Assembly (NCBI GenBank): GCA_021234535.1 | Contig: CM037836.1 | Span: 16,289,111 to 16,353,110 of the forward strand | Source of the DNA: Stichopus chloronotus | Taxonomy: Eukaryota > Echinodermata > Holothuroidea > Aspidochirotida > Stichopodidae | Reading direction: 5' to 3' | Length of the DNA: 64,000 nt | Shown: positions 60,001-64,000 of the stretch, piece by piece | Position numbering within the stretch: position 1 is the first letter of the stretch | Layout: each line of letters starts with the position of its first letter | Position numbers and translations under genes: made by a program | The notes under the pieces: model-generated | Database searches by the model: none | What the model was told of the DNA's origin: nothing | The model's input: the letters and a program-made list of their open reading frames with translations, nothing else

Positions 60001-60665
60001 GTGTTATCCACGGAACAGATCGAGCAATAATCACCGACGTCGTTAATGTCCGGTTAGAATTCTCAAATTATGTAAAATACTTTCTATTAAAAGTGTACTT
60101 GATTAGTTTTTCAGACATATCTTTGATGCATGTTAACTTAAGTCGAGCCCTCATTCTATGTATGTACAAGTAGGTCTGTTAGTTACATATCATTGGCCTG
60201 TTTTCACAATTTCTGGCACACAACAACGCGAAATCATTTTAAACGTTCACCGTTATATATTTAGTGACCTTGGGCTGTTGTACCAAATTGCGTCCATCAT
60301 GGGTCAAACAAGGACACTGAAATGCCACACGACACTCTGCGCTATTTCATATCTCTTTGATCACTCTTGATTGTTTTATTAGAAATAAATGACACAAAAT
60401 TCAAGAAGTGAAGATTTACTGCCCTTAACTGCAAACTGGCTTGTATCATGGCGCTGCCATTTGCACCTCTGCATGGGCTTACCTCTTTTACCCGGGTTAC
60501 CCTCCGAATCGCAACCCTCACAAACTTCTGACGATGCCATTGTTTTCATACAACTGCATGTTGAAGAATCTCCTTCCCTTAGTTTTGGCTTTCTGAACTA
60601 GACATCTCCAGGTGAGAGAGTTATTTATAATGATACTCACTTTCCTCTATCTTAAGACGAAACAT
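57084..60665 (-). pseudogene. N-terminal helical exons of the NERD-helicase gene
   Basis: A 25-base exon (60665-60641) begins ATG directly after tttgcag and reads MFRLKIEE. It is followed by LLDTFGTCYWSDEYQSRN (59685-59608), VHELDILKRKRNEAHQQY and WKECYLPDDPD (59159-59049) and LLISSEEASESWKRVV (57776-57727). The next exon (57549-57320) holds MLHFVGLQSLLDNSIETLKL in one frame, then YSQLGTFVESYQDEKDL and TIRLLTRLTNLALNQ in another. Exon 57179-57084 reads TLQKKFASACKIVFAEKG. The true 5' end may lie further upstream. No known domain was recognised in this part. Confidence 0.6.
59504..59523. repeat. poly-C run
   Basis: About 19 consecutive C in an intron of the NERD-helicase gene; on the gene's strand it is a poly-G run. 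Confidence 0.85.
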
Positions 60666-60669
60666 CTGC

Positions 60670-63600
60670 AAATCACAGCGCAAATCTCCAAATTCAAATT
60701 TAAGAGAAAGAAGCCATCGCAGGAAGTGGTATATGACAAAGTGCTTAACTTAGTGTTCATATCTGTATTTCAACCTCAATAATACTATGGTTTAAAGAAC
60801 CAAGAGACTGATAGTAAGGAAAGAAGTAAGATCCCACTTCAACTATCGTTCACTGTGAGACGAACGATATAAATAGAACTGAACTTTCATATCATATCCA
60901 TTATAACCATATCAAGAGACAACCACAGCAATGTTTACTCCATGAACCAAATTTTGTCCTTTCCTTCAACGTGGGTTAGTACTCAGAACGAAATGTCGGA
61001 GTGTCCCCTCGTTAAAAACAACCTTTTATTTTACTACACATTTTACACTACATGTAATCAGTTACACAGGTCGGAATGGCATCGAAACTAAGGGTATATA
61101 TGTATATATGCATGGTGTGTATTTATTTTGAGAGGAATGCATTGTTTACTCTCAAACAAAAAGGTGTTCCTGTTCCATTATGCTTTGATCTCGTGATCGA
61201 CTGTTCGTTGAGTTTGTACTGCCGTTTATGTGAACAAAGCTAAGAGGAAGTTGACCAAATCAGATTGTAATCACTGTAGTCCATAGTGACATTGAAAAGG
61301 TTGTACAATGATGAAGTTAACACTGTAGCATTATTAAATTTGCAAATAAATTACAATGACTCAGTAAGTCGTAACCTCATAACGATTATAAAGCAATTGT
61401 AAATCTATCCTTCGGGGCAAATTGTAAATATATAATGTCTAGTAGTTCAGCATTGTGAGAACCTTGACTTCAGAGGATTGAATATACATTTAAGTAGATG
61501 TCGTTTAGGTTAGGTATAATTACACCTACACAATGTTGCAGACGTTTGGATAGACACCTGTTTATATTGTTAATATTGAAGAACTTACCTAGTTCATCAC
61601 TTTGCAAGAAAGAGAAAAAAATATGGCAACGTTTTTTTTTTGCAGGTCAAGTCTTCCTCTGTGCTGTCATTGCTAGAGGTGGATTGATTGGAGAGGGAAA
61701 CCAAGTAAGAACCTAGCAAATGTCTGAATCACAACAAGGGAAATGATTCTGCGACGGAAATTGAGGGTGACAATACCAACTGATGAAACTTTGCGTCAAA
61801 TTATCACATTAAGACTACAAAGTGTCCTGACATGTTCTTTCATCCACAAAAGATGTCATGTGCTGTTTCCTAACGATTTTGGACATCCCCGGAAGGGAAA
61901 CAATACATATGAAATTTTGATCAGCTTCTCTGATTAGTTTACTTAAATTTCTACACTCAACATAATATGGATTATTGCTATATGGCAATGCGGAAATGCT
62001 TCAGTAAGCAAATTTCGAATTTCCTGATAACATCAGTAAAGTGTAGTAGCAAAAGGAAGAATGGAGGTATACAAATAAGTTACGTATGTTGTGTACTATT
62101 GAGATTCACAACAATTAAATTGTCACAATTAGTTAAGTTCTCCTTTGGGCTTCTGTCATATCGCTATGTAGAGATAGGTAACACATCTACATACAATGTT
62201 TACATCAAATTAGAATGGAGTATTTAAGAGAATTCGCTAACTTAAAAAAGCTTTCAAAGCTTTTCCGAAGAACAATTTATTTCGTGGGTGCTCAAGAAGT
62301 CAATAATAATCAGAATAACACTTTATAACTTCACGTGAATGTCTACTACAGTGATTGTGATCTGTTTGTTGGTAATTTATTCTAAAAACAAATGAATGTC
62401 ATTTTTATTGAAAGATGGTAAATACTTCAGTATTGAAGGTATTTGTCTGGTATCTGTCACTTAGTTGCATCAACGTTGCCATCACTTGGTTCCTCTTATT
62501 TGTGTTAACATATAACGTGTGTTAACGTATAACGTCAGTTTAATGTTATAAGTATTGGTTGGTTATAAAACACCATAAAACACCTGGCACCATATTAAAG
62601 AACCCAACGAGGTGATAGATCAAATGACACCAATGTCAATGTATCTTTGTGTTACCGGTACCAAAGTTAGGAATAAAATCCTGGATGCCATAAATTGTTT
62701 AAAAGGTGGTCTGGCAGGAAATCCTCATTGACACGTAGGAGTAAAGCATTGTTTAGCTTGATTTATTAGGAATGTTTGATGAGTGTAAAAGGGTTTGTAT
62801 TTGATAACAAGGAAACAAAATGGTTACGGAAGGTAAATAGAACAATTGGCAGTCAGAACAAACTTTCGTTATTTTTGTCATGAATCTTTGTTGACCAACA
62901 AGAGGAGCGAAAATAGGGTACCTCGTAAAACAAAATAAGTAGAATAACAACAATTAGAATCTTGACATTTAGAACAATTAACCCTTTATTCAACAGAATC
63001 CTGTTGAATTCCTCATCATCCGATCTTACAGACCCTAAACAAGTTCCAGGCAATCATGCAAATGCAACAGGGGGAATTCCAAAGGCAGGAAGGGGAAAGT
63101 TAGAATGAGGTATTTACAGGACGTTAACCACAAAAGGATGTAGCAGAATTGTAAGATGAATTTTTTATATGGAGGCATCTACAACAACCTTTCTCAGTTT
63201 CGAAACACTGAGTAGGAAGAAAGAGCTAGTAAACAAGTGGAGTGCTTAAGATAGAGAAGGAAAAATAAAACGAAATTTGACACCCACTGGTAATATGCAT
63301 CTCACGAGACCGTAAGTAATGATGCAAATGGCATGTATAAACAAGATAAATGGTATATTTTTGTGATGATATAAATAGTAAATAAAATCATATCAAGTCT
63401 CTTATTGTTAATACTATGTGGCCCTATGCAATTAGGATTGGGATGGCCAGGCCATTTTTTTTTTATGATACTGGCATTGATGATAGTACACAAGTCTACG
63501 CCAGTTTCATTATACACACAGATTTGTGATACCAGAGAAAGTACATCCAACGTATGTCGGATTTAATATTAATCTTGATACGGCAATCATCATTGCACTT

Positions 63601-64000
63601 ATTTTGAGAGCTTGTGAGAACTATGTGAACTGGCAGATGATCGATAAGCCGATATTCACTACTGTGGAAAAAAAAATGTGCAGTTGCAATAGCGCACACG
63701 GTTTTCCCCATAATATGTAACTTATGAAGCACACGTATCTGAGTATATTTCCGGGGTAGTTACTGCTTATGCTTTGCAGGGAATTACCACAAGTCGGGAA
63801 GTTTGGAATTATATGGAGGTTACAAAAGTCCGGGAAGTACGTGATGTGCTTATTACGAAATGCAGAACTTTGTGATATTTTGGCATCACGTGGAGTCAAA
63901 GCATTTTTATACACGCACAGAATAATCGTTGTGTTTCATTTTTGTGTGAAAGTCTGGTCTGAAGTCTACTTCAGTTTTGATATTGCAATAAATTACACAT
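60670..64000. other. right flank, no gene recognised
   Basis: Only short, mostly AT-rich frames of under 100 codons on both strands, none with a recognisable domain or convincing exon borders. Some upstream exon or promoter of the minus-strand NERD-helicase gene may lie here. Confidence 0.5.

Larger units (their letters stand above)
53870..60665 (-). pseudogene. NERD-like nuclease / SF1 helicase-like protein, multi-exon, disrupted
   Basis: Exon model on the minus strand: 60665-60641, 59685-59608, 59159-59049, 57776-57727, 57549-57320, 57179-57084 and a long exon 56700-53870. Phases agree across the first four exons (1, 1, 1, 0) and across 57179-57084 to 56700. Exon 57549-57320 is 230 bases and must change frame to join its neighbours. 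The long exon has TAG at 56503-56505 and 55828-55830 in the same frame, and a frameshift at about 55144-55200. The N-terminal part is helical and unrecognised. The C-terminal part has a nuclease-like motif, Walker A and B and helicase motifs V and VI. Helicases fused to NERD domains are thought to act on nucleic acids, often in defence. Either this copy is a pseudogene or the assembly holds errors; the otherwise good codon structure suggests recent damage. Confidence 0.7.

Overview
This is a AT-rich, intron-rich eukaryotic window with long introns, canonical GT/AG exon borders, simple repeats, poly-G runs and degraded transposons. The gene content (C1q domain, Death domain, TIR domains, ARM/HEAT-like helical exons) fits the innate-immune repertoire of an invertebrate deuterostome. 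An echinoderm, perhaps a sea cucumber, is my best guess, but that is inference; no species marker was identified.

Layout. (1) Positions 111-1997 (+): last two exons of a C1q-domain protein, cut by the left edge. (2) Positions 4857-18938 (-): a 17-exon gene encoding helical ARM/HEAT-like repeats, a coiled coil, a Death domain, two TIR domains and a C-terminal CaaX box. (3) Positions 18939-30548: intergenic, with an orphan ARM-like exon (20454-20579, -), a LINE reverse-transcriptase remnant (about 23085-23470, +) and a MITE-like element just before the next gene. (4) Positions 30549-45428 (+): a second gene of the same architecture, head-to-head with the first; its 17 exons splice in phase to a 1186-residue protein. 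(5) Positions 45429-53869: no gene recognised; one foldback/MITE element and a GC-rich island. (6) Positions 53870-60665 (-): a gene or pseudogene for a NERD-like nuclease fused to a superfamily-1 helicase-like P-loop ATPase, broken by two in-frame TAG codons and at least one frameshift. (7) Positions 60670-64000: no gene recognised.

The most interesting item is the inverted pair of ARM-coiled coil-Death-TIR-TIR-CaaX genes. From known families, ARM-TIR proteins (SARM1) are regulated NADases and Death-TIR proteins (MyD88) are adaptors. These genes combine both designs in one chain, with two TIRs and a predicted prenyl anchor. The right gene keeps the SARM1-type glutamate in both TIRs; in the left gene it is replaced in TIR2. 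The Death and TIR1 exons are almost identical between copies while the other exons are about half identical or less, which suggests gene conversion or strong constraint on that block. All splice models come from reading exon borders and comparing the two copies; no transcript evidence was available.
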